From S5-327 sp965200975 (GTDB taxonomy: Bacteria; Chloroflexota; Dehalococcoidia; Lucifugimonadales; Australimonadaceae), in NCBI GenBank assembly GCA_965200975.1, contig OZ241740.1, positions 2,294,001 through 2,358,000 of the forward strand: a stretch of DNA of 64,000 nt, given 5' to 3'. Position 1 is the first letter of the stretch; each line of letters starts with the position of its first letter. The notes below the pieces were generated by a model. The model saw only the letters and a program-made list of their open reading frames with translations. It did no database searches and was not told where the DNA came from. The translations under genes were made by a program, and so were the position numbers. Positions 1 through 8,829 of this stretch are shown one piece after another.

Positions 1-1
1 G

Positions 2-103
2 ACCGACCACCGGCGCCTTGCCGGCAATGTGATCGTCTGCGGCGACAACATCCACGCACTGCGCGAGCTGCCCGACGAGTGCGGGGTAATCGCGCCATCC
101 TGA
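2..103 (+). pseudogene. truncated N-terminal copy of DNA methylase
   Basis: A 33-codon open segment enters from the window edge and stops at TGA 101-103. Its translation contains LAGNVIVCGDNIHALRELPD, which nearly matches residues 8-27 of the intact methylase starting at 282 (LAGNVLVCADNIHALRELPD). The similarity ends just before the catalytic DPPF motif, so it cannot encode an enzyme. It looks like a decayed partial duplication of the downstream gene, or the end of a neighbouring paralogue. The part left of base 1 is not visible. Confidence 0.7.
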
Positions 104-139
104 TAGCTGGCGCCGCCGCCCCCGCTTCGCTATAGTCCC

Positions 140-249
140 GTCTTGCGACAACCAAGCTGCGCCGAACTATGCAATGGCGCAGGTCTTTCTGATGAGCAAG
201 GGCGCATTGCGCCCCCTTGTCGACCTGCGCTGGCTTGGTTGTCGCAGAC
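140..249. repeat. 110-bp nested hairpin element
   Basis: Three nested inverted repeats share one centre. TGCGACAACCAAGC at 144-157 pairs exactly with 233-246. GCGCAGGTC at 177-185 pairs exactly with 222-230. CAAGGG at 197-202 pairs with CCCTTG at 214-219. The outer arms extend imperfectly to about 140 and 249. The element lies between the truncated methylase copy and the intact methylase. It could be a MITE-like element or a structured leader RNA; no coding role is evident. Confidence 0.65.
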
Positions 250-281
250 CTTCCTCATCGCTAGACAAGGGGGTACCTGCG

Positions 282-1793
282 ATGGCCAACCACCGCTATC
301 TCGCCGGGAATGTGCTCGTCTGCGCAGACAACATCCACGCACTGCGCGAGCTGCCCGACAAGTGCGTCGACCTCATCTACCTCGACCCGCCGTTCAACTC
401 CAACCAGTTCTACGTCGCCGCGTTCGGCGACAAGGGGATGGTCGCTGCCCAACTACGCGACATCTGGCGGTGGACTGTCGAGTCGCAGAACACGTTTGAC
501 GCTCTGCCCCATGGCCGGCTGCGCGACACGCTGCGCGGCATACGCCTCCAGGCGGGCGACAAGTCGCCGATGGCGGCGTACTGCGTCTTTATGGGCCGCC
601 GCCTCGCCGAACTGCGGCGCGTTCTCAAGCTAACCGGCAGCATCTACCTCCACTGCGACTGGCACGCCAACGCATACCTGCGCATCCTCATGGACACAGT
701 GTTCGGAGAGCCCCAGTTCAGAAATGAAATAGTTTGGCGCTATGGGCTCGGCGGATTCAACGTTACACGGTGGTTCCCCCGAAAGCATGACATCTTGCTC
801 TATTTTGCAAAGTCGACGAAGAGCCACCACAAGAAGATCCGTGGAGCCGTAAGCAAATGGATGGATGCGAAATATTCTCAGGAAGACGAGGCGGGGCGGT
901 TCTTTGTGCAGGACGGCATGAAGTACTACCTCAAAGGGGGAAAGCCTATCGATTCGGTATGGGACAACGATGAGTTGATAGAGCACACGATGTCTCAAAC
1001 CTCACCGGAACGCCTCGGCTACCCCACCCAGAAGCCGCGCGCGCTGCTGGAGCGCATCATCACGGCGTCGTCCAAGCCCGGCGACCTTGTGCTCGACCCG
1101 TTCTGCGGTTGCGGAACCGCCGCCGACGCCGCAGCCGCGCTCGGACGAAAGTACCTGGGCATCGACATCAGCGGCATCGCCGTGCGCGTTATGCAGCAGC
1201 GGCTGGAGTCGCGCGGCGAGGCGGTCGCGCCAACGGTGTACGGCCTGACCTGGGACGAGCTCGATTGGAAGGAGTTCGAGCAGCGCGCCCTCGCGCAACG
1301 CGACGACGTGGAGGACGGCATCCCCGGATGGGCGTGGGCGGAGGACAGGGTCGCGGCTCTGCTCAACGCCGTGCCGAACGAGCTAAAGACCGGCGACGGC
1401 GGCGGCGACGCGCGCTATTTCGGGGCGATGGACGTCGAGAAGCACGAGGGGATCATCGTCCCCATTCAGGTGAAGATGCACCGCAATACGTCGGTTAGCC
1501 GTCCCGATATGGACCGGCTGCTCGGCACACAGACCGCCATGCAGAACCGCGGGCTCCATGCGCCGATGTCCCTCATGGTGAGCCTCTACCCGCCTCCCCG
1601 GTCTGTCAGGGTTTTCGCTGCGGAACAGGGGCGGGTTACGCTCACGACACAGGAAACCGGCGCGGTGAGCTACCCGCGCATGCAGGCTCTCAGCGTGCAG
1701 GAGATGCTGGCGCACGGAGAGCGCCCCAAGCTTCCTCCCGCCGACCCGCGCTCGCTCGTCGGTGACACGCAGGACAAGATGCTCCTCGTCTAG
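282..1793 (+). CDS. DNA methylase fused to PD-(D/E)XK nuclease domain
   Basis: A 503-residue protein that probably methylates DNA on an exocyclic amine (N4-C or N6-A) using SAM. Motif IV (DLIYLDPPFNS, residues 30-40) precedes the SAM-binding motif (LDPFCGCGTA, about 271-279), the order of beta-class enzymes. The C-terminal ~130 residues resemble an Mrr-type nuclease fold: an Asp in the GDGGGDARYFG segment near 371 and a QVK triplet near 395 fit a PD-(D/E)XK site. A single chain carrying both activities would resemble type IIG-like restriction enzymes; cleavage is inferred. The ATG at 282 was chosen because AAGGGGG lies 8 bases upstream and the truncated copy aligns from there. The frame is open further upstream to 174, but that stretch runs through the hairpin element. 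A disrupted paralogue lies at 30223-31373. Confidence 0.8.
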   Translation: MANHRYLAGNVLVCADNIHALRELPDKCVDLIYLDPPFNSNQFYVAAFGDKGMVAAQLRDIWRWTVESQNTFDALPHGRLRDTLRGIRLQAGDKSPMAAYCVFMGRRLAELRRVLKLTGSIYLHCDWHANAYLRILMDTVFGEPQFRNEIVWRYGLGGFNVTRWFPRKHDILLYFAKSTKSHHKKIRGAVSKWMDAKYSQEDEAGRFFVQDGMKYYLKGGKPIDSVWDNDELIEHTMSQTSPERLGYPTQKPRALLERIITASSKPGDLVLDPFCGCGTAADAAAALGRKYLGIDISGIAVRVMQQRLESRGEAVAPTVYGLTWDELDWKEFEQRALAQRDDVEDGIPGWAWAEDRVAALLNAVPNELKTGDGGGDARYFGAMDVEKHEGIIVPIQVKMHRNTSVSRPDMDRLLGTQTAMQNRGLHAPMSLMVSLYPPPRSVRVFAAEQGRVTLTTQETGAVSYPRMQALSVQEMLAHGERPKLPPADPRSLVGDTQDKMLLV

Positions 1794-1916
1794 GCAGCCC
1801 TGCCATTGGGGGGGGAGCAGCCGAGCCGCTCTCTTCTTTCCTTCTTCCTTCTTCATCCTTTCATCGCTGGAGGGAAAGATGCCCCGGAAAGGCAGAGAGG
1901 GGTATCGTAGTGGGCG

Positions 1917-3137
1917 ATGAGCAGGCGATTCTCAGGAGCGCTGGCCCTTGCGCGGCCCGGCATTGGACTCAAGCGGTGGGGGGCGGCAGGAGCAGCCGGC
2001 CTTGCGCTGTTCGGGTTCGGCGCTGCGGTCGTCCTTTCCGGAAGCGTAAGCGGGCCGCTCTGGCTGGGGGCCGCCTCCGTTCTGCTCGGGCTTGCCGCGT
2101 GCGGCGCCGCGGCCTGGAAGCTGCACCGGCGGCTCTCGTTCGGCGCCCGCTACGCCCGCGGCGGCGAGGGCGTCATCCAGAGCCTCGCCGGACGCAGGCG
2201 CCGCAGCGGCGGGCCGCGGCTGGTCGCCATCGGCGGAGGGACGGGGCTCTCGGTGCTGCTCCGGGGACTCAAGCGCCGCACCGACAACCTGAGCGCGATC
2301 ATCACGCCTGCCGACGACGGGGGCAGCACCGGGCGGCTGCGGGAGATGTTCGGCGTGCCGCCCCTCGGCGACGCCCGTCAGTGCCTCATCGCCCTCTCCG
2401 ACGCCGAGCCTCTCATCGAGCGCGTCTTCTCGCACCGGTTCGACGCCGGGGAGGGGCTCGAGGGGCACAGCCTCGGCAACCTCCTGCTGTCCGCGATGAC
2501 AACGACGGAGGGCGGGTTCGGCGAGGCGCTCGACGCCGCTCACGAACTGCTGGCCGTCCGCGGGCGCGTCATTCCGTCGTCCCGGTTTGCAGGAGTCGCG
2601 CTCGAGGCGGAGACGGCGTCGGGGAGGCTGCTTCAGGGCGAGTCGAACGTGGGGCGGGCCGGGGAGCCTATCGCGTCGTTGCGGCTGACTCCCGACGGGG
2701 TGGAGGCGAACCCGGCGGCGATCGAGGCCGTGCAGGCGGCGGACGCTATTCTCATCGGGCCGGGCAGCCTGTACACGAGCATTCTGCCGAACCTGCTGAT
2801 TGCCGGGCTCGCCGACGCCGTGCGGGAGGCGCGCTGTCCGAAGATCTTCATCTGCAACGTGGCGACGCAGCACCTGGAGACCGACGGCCTCGGCGCCGCC
2901 GAGCACCTTGCCGCGCTGGAGCGTCACGCGGGCATTGCGCCTACGCACTTTGTAATGAACTCGACGATGGCTGAGATTCCCGAGCGCTTCCATCAGCAGA
3001 CGATCGCTCCGGAGATCCCGCCAAGCGGCGCCGGAGTCGCGGCTGTCGCCGCCGACCTGCTCGACGCGTCGTGGGGCTCCCGGCACGATCCCGACAAACT
3101 CGCCGAGGTGGTGCTCGCCATCGTGCGAGGGCCCTGA
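1917..3137 (+). CDS. yvcK: YvcK/CofD-like family protein (gluconeogenesis factor)
   Basis: A 406-residue member of the CofD-like/YvcK family. In Bacillus YvcK binds UDP-sugars and affects carbon metabolism and cell shape. Two hydrophobic segments (about residues 21-43 and 47-68) suggest membrane anchoring, as in some actinobacterial and Chloroflexota versions. The conserved core follows: IGGGTGLSVLLRGLK (about 106-120), TPADDGGSTGRLR (about 130-142), a GHSLGNLLL segment, and IGPGSLYTSILPNL. The usual neighbours rapZ and whiA are absent. The gene is convergent with the methyltransferase at 3161. The ATG at 1917 is chosen because it gives the full family-like N-terminus; the SD is weak. Confidence 0.85.
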   Translation: MSRRFSGALALARPGIGLKRWGAAGAAGLALFGFGAAVVLSGSVSGPLWLGAASVLLGLAACGAAAWKLHRRLSFGARYARGGEGVIQSLAGRRRRSGGPRLVAIGGGTGLSVLLRGLKRRTDNLSAIITPADDGGSTGRLREMFGVPPLGDARQCLIALSDAEPLIERVFSHRFDAGEGLEGHSLGNLLLSAMTTTEGGFGEALDAAHELLAVRGRVIPSSRFAGVALEAETASGRLLQGESNVGRAGEPIASLRLTPDGVEANPAAIEAVQAADAILIGPGSLYTSILPNLLIAGLADAVREARCPKIFICNVATQHLETDGLGAAEHLAALERHAGIAPTHFVMNSTMAEIPERFHQQTIAPEIPPSGAGVAAVAADLLDASWGSRHDPDKLAEVVLAIVRGP

Positions 3138-3160
3138 CCTGTCCTCCGCCCAAGACGCGC

Positions 3161-3916
3161 TTAGCGCAGGGCGCACACCCAGAGCCACATCGGCGTTCCG
3201 TCGCCGCTCACGGGATAGTCCACCCGCTCGGCATCGAACCCTGATTCGGCGAGCAGGCGCTCCCACGTAGCTATCGGGAACAGGCCCAGCGTGTGCCGGT
3301 CGCAGTCGATATCCAGCCTTGCGTTCGGGCCTATGCTCCGCCGAAAGAACACGTAGACGGTCTCGGACTCGGTGTCGCCGGGGTCGAGGTCGGTCGAATA
3401 CTCAATCCACGTCAACTCGGTCTGACCGTCGCTGTTGGTCTCATGTGCGACGGAGGTCTCGGCAAACGTCTCCTTGTAGTGGTCGGGAGCGGCGATGAGG
3501 AGTCCGCCGGGGCGGAGATGCTCCCGGGCGGTGGCGAATGCGGCGAGCAGGTCGTTCTCCGTCGTCATGTAGTCGATTGCGTCGTGGATGAGCACGGCGT
3601 CGAACTTCTTACCGAGCCGCGCCGTCCGCATATCGCCTTCGTAATGCCGCACGCCGGGGTTGAGCTTGCGGGAGAGTTGGAGCATCTCCGGAGAGAGGTC
3701 GACCGCGGTCGCGTCGAACTCGGGCGCGATGTAATGGAGGAGGTGTCCGCCGCCGCATCCGAGCTCGAGGATGCGGGGCTTGCGTCTGCTCTGCGGCAGG
3801 CGAGCGCGGAGTTCACGCAGCCAGTAGGCGGCCTCTTCCGCGTAGTCGGCGTGCGGGCTCATAAGCGGCCAGAGGCCGGCAAGGTCGCGGTAGAGACGCT
3901 GCTGGTTATCCGCCAT
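3161..3916 (-). CDS. class I SAM-dependent methyltransferase
   Basis: A 251-residue Rossmann-fold methyltransferase. Motif I is LELGCGGGH (about residues 50-58). An acidic residue ending the next strand is seen in TAVDLSPEM, and FDAVLIHDAIDYM is the motif-IV region. The substrate cannot be inferred. The frame is open 14 codons further upstream, but those codons run into the tRNA-Lys gene, so the ATG at 3914-3916 (MADNQQ) is preferred. It is divergent in sequence from the methyltransferase at 7529. Confidence 0.8.
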   Translation of the reverse strand: MADNQQRLYRDLAGLWPLMSPHADYAEEAAYWLRELRARLPQSRRKPRILELGCGGGHLLHYIAPEFDATAVDLSPEMLQLSRKLNPGVRHYEGDMRTARLGKKFDAVLIHDAIDYMTTENDLLAAFATAREHLRPGGLLIAAPDHYKETFAETSVAHETNSDGQTELTWIEYSTDLDPGDTESETVYVFFRRSIGPNARLDIDCDRHTLGLFPIATWERLLAESGFDAERVDYPVSGDGTPMWLWVCALR

Positions 3917-3928
3917 AGGGCGACCGAC

Positions 3929-4005
<77 letters not shown>

Positions 4006-4076
4006 ACTATGGAGAGTGATTATATCCGAAACGGCGCTCCCGGCGCGGGCTGTTCAGGAAGGCGCGGGGAACAGGC

Positions 4077-5342
4077 CTAGCCGCGGAGGGCCGGGTCCAT
4101 TTGGGGGAGGAGCGCTTCGCGCCAGCTTCGGGAGGCGGGGAGCACTGCATCCGCCGCGCGGAGGTTGTAGTAGCTGGACGACACGCCCGGCGGGTCGCCG
4201 CCGTCCTGGGCCGTCGACACTGCTTCGGCGAGCAGCTTGCGGGCTGCAATGATCGCCTTGTCGGCAGGGCCCAGATGCTCGCGCGAGCGGTCGACGATAG
4301 CGCCCATCATCTCCTGCACGGCACGGTCCTGCGCGTTGATGCCCCAAATGCCCGTAAAGGTGTCGGTCTTCTGCGCTTGCCGGTCGATCATCCAGCTGTT
4401 CGAGCGGTTTCGGATGGACCGGAACCCGCTTTCGACATCGATGTCGACGCCGAAATCGTTGCCGGTGCCCTCGTCGCCTGTCGCTCCGATCGGGCCGTCC
4501 GCCCAGGTGTAGTACCAGTTCCATACGAGGCAGCGCTCGTCGTCGATGGGCACCCAGTGGTGGCCGTGCGAGCGATCGCTGCCGGAGCCGCGCCCGCCGG
4601 GGCGGATCTGCGTCCACGGCATCACATAGTGATAGCCGCGGGCGTACTGTTCATCCTTGCCTAGCTTGCGAATGCCGTAGTAGCGATAACCGTAGTCGGT
4701 GGTCTCGACCTCGAGCGTCGGGGGGTCGCCGGCCACAAACGCGTCGGAGGCGGGGATGCCGGGCTGCGACGGGTTGGGCTTGAGGGCGCGGTGCATAATG
4801 GGCGCGTGGGAGGTGTCGATGCCTCCCTCAAACGCCTGCAGCCAGTTGCACTCCTCAACGACTTTGGTTACGTGCCGTTGCTCGTTGCGCACGCGCGTCC
4901 ACTCGAAACTGGGGAACGGAGGCTGCTTCTCTTTGGGGCCCATATAGATCCACACCACGCCTCCGGCCTCGGCGGCGGCGTAGGCCGTCGTTCTGATTTT
5001 GTGGGCGAACTGCTGCGGCTCGTTCATCTGGTCGACACACTGGCCTTCGACGTCGAACTTCCAGCCGTGGTAGACGCAGCGGAGGCCGTTCTCCTCGTTG
5101 CGGCCAAGCCAGAGCGATGTGAGGCGGTGGGGGCAGTACTCGTCGAGCACGCCGACGCGTCCGCTGGTGTCGCGGAAAGCGACGAGGTCTTCGCCGAGGA
5201 GGCGCAGGCGCACGGGCGGGCAGTCGGGCTCGGGCAGCTCCCAATCGAGAAGCGCGGGCATCCAGTAGCGCCGCAGCGTCTCGCCCATGGGAGTTCCCGG
5301 CCCCACGCGGGTCAGCAGTTCGTTCTGTTCCTTGGTCAGCAT
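4077..5342 (-). CDS. Rieske [2Fe-2S] oxygenase, phthalate 4,5-dioxygenase-like
   Basis: A 421-residue oxygenase alpha subunit. The Rieske centre is C70-P-H72 and C89-x2-H92 (CPH and CVYHGWKF). The mononuclear iron site is the EGGIDTSHAPIMH segment, with two His. Such enzymes hydroxylate or demethylate aromatic rings using electrons from a separate reductase; no reductase or ferredoxin gene is nearby, so the substrate and redox partner are unknown. The start at 5342 (MLTKEQ) has a GGGAG SD five bases upstream, and the two paralogues in this window begin at the same family position. The downstream neighbour is tRNA-Lys. Confidence 0.88.
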   Translation of the reverse strand: MLTKEQNELLTRVGPGTPMGETLRRYWMPALLDWELPEPDCPPVRLRLLGEDLVAFRDTSGRVGVLDEYCPHRLTSLWLGRNEENGLRCVYHGWKFDVEGQCVDQMNEPQQFAHKIRTTAYAAAEAGGVVWIYMGPKEKQPPFPSFEWTRVRNEQRHVTKVVEECNWLQAFEGGIDTSHAPIMHRALKPNPSQPGIPASDAFVAGDPPTLEVETTDYGYRYYGIRKLGKDEQYARGYHYVMPWTQIRPGGRGSGSDRSHGHHWVPIDDERCLVWNWYYTWADGPIGATGDEGTGNDFGVDIDVESGFRSIRNRSNSWMIDRQAQKTDTFTGIWGINAQDRAVQEMMGAIVDRSREHLGPADKAIIAARKLLAEAVSTAQDGGDPPGVSSSYYNLRAADAVLPASRSWREALLPQMDPALRG

Positions 5343-5413
5343 GGCGGCTCCCTTTTCCTGCGGGACGGCCAACATACCGCCGCCCTTTGGGGAGTGTCAA
5401 CGCGATGCGTGAA

Positions 5414-5460
5414 CCGGGAGAGCGTGCGCTCCCCCGGACCCCCTCGTTGGGGCGACGCGG
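5414..5460. repeat. dispersed palindromic intergenic repeat, copy 1
   Basis: Hairpin core GGGAGAGCGTGCGCTCCCCC at 5416-5435, followed by a pyrimidine-rich GACCCCCT tail. Same family as the copies near 10124, 13831, 20207, 25654, 26891, 42103 and 44357. It lies between the Rieske gene and yebC. Confidence 0.7.
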
Positions 5461-5571
5461 GCAGTTACGGGCAGCCCTGGCGGGTGGAAGCGGACGGCAT
5501 ATTGGCTTATTCTGAGAAGAGCGCGTCGCCGCAGCATCAGCCGGGCGCCCGGCTGCCCAGGAGTCCGTCCT

Positions 5572-6333
5572 ATGTCTGGTCACTCGAAATGGTCGACGAT
5601 CAAGCACAAGAAGGCGGCGATCGACGCCAAGCGCGGCGCGCTCTTTACGAAACTCGCGCGCGACATCGCCGTAGCGGCGCGCGAGGGCGGCAGCGGCGAC
5701 CCCACTATGAACTTCAGGCTTCGCTTGATGATGGACAAGGCCCGCGCGGCCAATATGCCCGCGGACAACGTTGAGCGGGCTGTGAAGAAGGGACTCGGCG
5801 TGGGCAGCGACGGAGCGGCGCTGGAGGAGATCGTCTACGAAGGGTACGCTCCGGGCGGCGCGGCCATTATGGCGAAAGCGCTTACCGACAACCGCAACCG
5901 CACCGCCTCCAACGTCCGCTCTGTGTTCAGCAAGGGCGGCGGGAACCTCGGCGAGGCCGGCTCAGTCGCCTGGATGTTCGAGAGCAGGGCTATCGTGACC
6001 GTCGAGGAGGTTACGGAGAAGCAGGCGGAAGAGATAGCCCTTGCCGCGATTGACGCGGGTGCCGACGACTTCAAGGTGGAGGAAGGCGTTCTGGAGATCA
6101 CGGGAGAACCCGGAGCGCTGGAAGCCATCATCGACGCTGTGAAGGCTGCGGAGTCGGAGCCGGCGCAGGCGAGCGTCACGATGGCCCCCACGACCACTAT
6201 CGAACTCGACAGCGCTCATGCAGGGCAGACGCTGCGGCTGCTCGACAACATCGAGGAGCTGGACGACATTCAGCAGGTCTTCACCAACGCCGCCTTCACG
6301 GATGAGGCGCTGGCCAAGTACAGCGGCGAGTAA
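5572..6333 (+). CDS. yebC: YebC/PmpR family protein
   Basis: A 253-residue YebC-family protein of standard length. The family start MSGHSKWSTIKHKKAAIDAK and the following KRGALFTKLARDI segment are diagnostic. These proteins were first described as DNA-binding regulators, and several recent studies link them to translation of proline-rich stretches. The gene directly precedes ruvC and ruvA (29-bp gap), the conserved yebC-ruvC-ruvA order of many bacteria, so co-transcription is likely. Confidence 0.95.
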   Translation: MSGHSKWSTIKHKKAAIDAKRGALFTKLARDIAVAAREGGSGDPTMNFRLRLMMDKARAANMPADNVERAVKKGLGVGSDGAALEEIVYEGYAPGGAAIMAKALTDNRNRTASNVRSVFSKGGGNLGEAGSVAWMFESRAIVTVEEVTEKQAEEIALAAIDAGADDFKVEEGVLEITGEPGALEAIIDAVKAAESEPAQASVTMAPTTTIELDSAHAGQTLRLLDNIEELDDIQQVFTNAAFTDEALAKYSGE

Positions 6334-6362
6334 ACGTAGACCCTTCCGCCCAAAGGAGCGCG

Positions 6363-6863
6363 ATGCGCATTCTCGGCGTTGACCCCGGCACCCGAACTAT
6401 GGGGTACGGCCTGCTCGATTTCGACGGCGAACAGCCCCGGTGCGTCGCCTGGGGCACGCTGCCGGGCGGAGCATCGCGCGAGATAGGGGAACGGCTGCAC
6501 AAACTGCATACCGGGCTGCAGGACGTCGCGGCCCGATGGGCGCCTGACGAACTCGCCATCGAGGAGCCGTTCGTCTCTCCGCAGCGGGGGGCCAAGTCGG
6601 CAGTGGCCGTTGGGCAGGCGCAAGCCGTGGCGCTCCTTGTGGCCGTGCAGAGGGGAATGACTGTGCGCCGGTATCCTCCCGCCAAGGTGAAGAGCGCCGC
6701 CGCCAACTACGGGAGCGGCTCCAAAGAGCAGGTGCAGCGCTCCGTGCAGCTCCTGCTCGGCCTGGGCGCCGATCCAATGCCGGAGGACGCGTCGGACGCT
6801 ATTGCGGTCGCGCTCTGCCACGTGCAAGAGCTGCGCGCGGCGCAGCGGTTGGCGCAGCGATGA
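6363..6863 (+). CDS. ruvC: crossover junction endodeoxyribonuclease RuvC
   Basis: A 166-residue Holliday-junction resolvase. The acidic catalytic residues are visible: D7 in GVDPGTRTMGYG, E67 in LAIEEPF, and D142/D145 in EDASDAIAVALCH. It cuts four-way junctions processed by RuvAB. Its TGA overlaps the ruvA start (ATGA at 6860-6863), so the two are translationally coupled. The length matches the family. Confidence 0.96.
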   Translation: MRILGVDPGTRTMGYGLLDFDGEQPRCVAWGTLPGGASREIGERLHKLHTGLQDVAARWAPDELAIEEPFVSPQRGAKSAVAVGQAQAVALLVAVQRGMTVRRYPPAKVKSAAANYGSGSKEQVQRSVQLLLGLGADPMPEDASDAIAVALCHVQELRAAQRLAQR

Positions 6864-7471
6864 GCCTCATTGCCGGCATCGAGGGCGCGGTCGAACGCAA
6901 GGCGGCGGACTGCGCGATCGTGCGGGTGGGCGGGGGTTTGCTCGTACGGGTGTACATGCCGGCCTCGGATCTTGGCGACCTTCCAGGGCGAGGCCAGCAA
7001 GCTCGGCTGTTCACGCATCTCATCGTTCGAGAAGACGACCTGCAGTTGTACGGATTCGCAACGGAGCAGGGGCTGCGGCTGTTCGAGCTGTTGATCGGGG
7101 TGAGCCAGGTGGGGCCGAAGGCTGCGCTTGCCGTGCTGAGCGTGCTCGCCCCGCAAGACCTGGCGGGCGCCATCGCCGCGAGCGACGCGCAAGCCATCAG
7201 CCGGGCGCCCGGCGTGGGGAAGCGCACGGCTGAGCGCATCATTCTCGAGCTTCGAGGCAAGCTGGAGGAGGAGTTCGGCGCGCCATTCCTCCCGTCCTCG
7301 ACCAGCGCCTCCGGGCCGACCACACCGGGAGGAGACCCCGCGCTGCAATGGCTGCTGGCGCTCGGCTACTCGATAGTCGAGGCGCGGCAGGCGCTCTCCG
7401 TCGAGCGGGAGGAGGGCCTCGCAACCGACGAGCGGGTCAAGCGGGCTCTCCAGCGCATGGGCGGAGGGTAG
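6860..7471 (+). CDS. ruvA: Holliday junction branch migration protein RuvA
   Basis: A 203-residue junction-binding subunit of the RuvAB motor. The N-terminal OB fold is followed by helix-hairpin-helix segments (FELLIGVSQVGPKAALAVLS and ISRAPGVGKRTAERIILEL), then a flexible linker and a C-terminal domain III (ALLALGYS-like, here WLLALGYSIVEARQAL) that contacts RuvB. ruvB is not in the window; the next gene is an unrelated methyltransferase. Confidence 0.95.
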   Translation: MSLIAGIEGAVERKAADCAIVRVGGGLLVRVYMPASDLGDLPGRGQQARLFTHLIVREDDLQLYGFATEQGLRLFELLIGVSQVGPKAALAVLSVLAPQDLAGAIAASDAQAISRAPGVGKRTAERIILELRGKLEEEFGAPFLPSSTSASGPTTPGGDPALQWLLALGYSIVEARQALSVEREEGLATDERVKRALQRMGGG

Positions 7472-7528
7472 GCGATATACGAGCATCCCCCCGGCGCTGC
7501 CCGTTCCGGAGGGGTGTAGACTGCGCTT

Positions 7529-8305
7529 ATGCCGTTCGAGTTCCCGTACGACGACTGGGCCGACATCTACGATGCGGTCCACGCCGGCCTCGACCACGAC
7601 GTGGACTTCTACGTAGCGCAGTCGCAAGCGTCGGGCGGGCCGGTGCTGGAATTGGGATGCGGCACAGGACGGATCAGCCTAGCCATAGCAGAGGCGGGCG
7701 TAGACGTAGTGGGCATCGACATCTCGCCGCGTATGATCGAGGCCGCGCAGGCCAAGGCGAGGCGGCGCAGCCTTACCGAGCGGTGCATCTTTCAGCCCGG
7801 CGATATGGCTTCTCTTCGGCTTGCCGACCGCTTCCCGCTCATTGCGATGCCTTTCCGGTCGTTTCAGAGCATGCTGACCGTAGAGGAGCAGCGGCAGGCG
7901 CTAACCCTGGCGCGAGCGCACCTTGCGCCGGGAGGCTTGCTCGCCTTCGACACGTTCAACCCCGACGTCAAGGCGCTTGCGAACGACGATCTCGCCGCAG
8001 TCCCCTATCACTTGCGGGACGTTGAGCGCGCGGACGGAGGCACGCTCATCATCTGGGCGCAGAACGGCTGGAACCCGGTCGAGCAGGTCAACGACGTGCG
8101 CATGATCATCGAGGAGGTGAGCGACGCGGGGGTCGTGGAGCGGCGGCTCATCCGCGACTTCGAGCAGCGCTACACGTTCCGCTACGAGATGGAGCATCTG
8201 CTCGAGCTTTGCGGTTTCGTCGTCGAGGCGGTCTACGGCGATTTCGACGGCGGGCCGGTTACGGAGAGCGCCGAGGATCTTGTCTGGCTGGCCCGGGCGC
8301 GGTAA
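7529..8305 (+). CDS. class I SAM-dependent methyltransferase
   Basis: A 258-residue methyltransferase with motif I LELGCGTGRISL (about residues 40-51) and VVGIDISPRMIEAA as the post-I acidic loop. The C-terminal half has the beta-rich RYEMEHLLELCGF layout common to small-molecule methyltransferases of the Methyltransf_25/11 type. The substrate is unknown. It sits 57 bp after ruvA on the same strand, so read-through is possible but a shared function is not implied. Confidence 0.8.
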   Translation: MPFEFPYDDWADIYDAVHAGLDHDVDFYVAQSQASGGPVLELGCGTGRISLAIAEAGVDVVGIDISPRMIEAAQAKARRRSLTERCIFQPGDMASLRLADRFPLIAMPFRSFQSMLTVEEQRQALTLARAHLAPGGLLAFDTFNPDVKALANDDLAAVPYHLRDVERADGGTLIIWAQNGWNPVEQVNDVRMIIEEVSDAGVVERRLIRDFEQRYTFRYEMEHLLELCGFVVEAVYGDFDGGPVTESAEDLVWLARAR

Positions 8306-8371
8306 GGCGCTCCGCTCCTCTTCCCTTTCCCTTCAGCGAACCTTGTCAGCGATCCGCTTCTTCGCGGGAGT

Positions 8372-8815
8372 TTATTCCTGGGCGTCGATGAGGACGAAAG
8401 CGATGACGCACGGCGCGTCGCCGCGGTTCGCCCAGTTGTGAATGGTGGCGCGCTGCACGAGCACATCGCCCGCCTGCAGATGCGTCTCCACGCCGTCGTC
8501 CAGCTCCATATCGATCTCGCCCGAGATGACCACTGCGTAGTCGATGGTGGGCGTTACGTGCATGTCGCGCTCGTTGCCGGGCGAGAACTCGATCACCCTG
8601 AACGTCGATCCGCGATAGGCCGGCGAACGGGGGACGGTGAGCGCTCCCCTGTCTCCGGCGTCCTCCAGGTCGGCGGGGGTCGAGTCGGTCGTCCACACGA
8701 GCGCGGTCTGCACGCCCGGGCGGGGATTGGCGATGTTGCCGGCGACGTCGTCGATGATTGCGATCGCCTTGCCGTGTTCGTTGTGTCCGGTAACCACTCT
8801 TCGCACGTTGAGCAT
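8372..8815 (-). CDS. cupin-domain protein
   Basis: A 147-residue single cupin. The metal-site region has the NERDMHVTPTIDYAVVISGE pattern (cupin motif 1, with a partly altered His set) and ATIHNWANRGDAPC (motif 2). The enzymatic role is unknown; similar proteins are often annotated only as cupin. The start at 8815 (MLNVRR) has GGAGG five bases upstream. It lies 14 bp downstream of rimM on the same strand and may be co-transcribed with the rpsP cluster. Confidence 0.8.
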   Translation of the reverse strand: MLNVRRVVTGHNEHGKAIAIIDDVAGNIANPRPGVQTALVWTTDSTPADLEDAGDRGALTVPRSPAYRGSTFRVIEFSPGNERDMHVTPTIDYAVVISGEIDMELDDGVETHLQAGDVLVQRATIHNWANRGDAPCVIAFVLIDAQE

Positions 8816-8829
8816 GGGGGCCTCCGCGC

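Noticed and set aside
1807..1814. Poly-G8 and following pyrimidine tract as a terminator of the methylase gene
   Set aside because: No hairpin precedes the tract; the evidence is too weak.
1932..3266. Long open frame antisense to the YvcK gene (444 codons)
   Set aside because: Arg/Pro/Gly-rich composition, no family motif, and it fully overlaps a well-supported gene; typical of GC-rich shadow frames.
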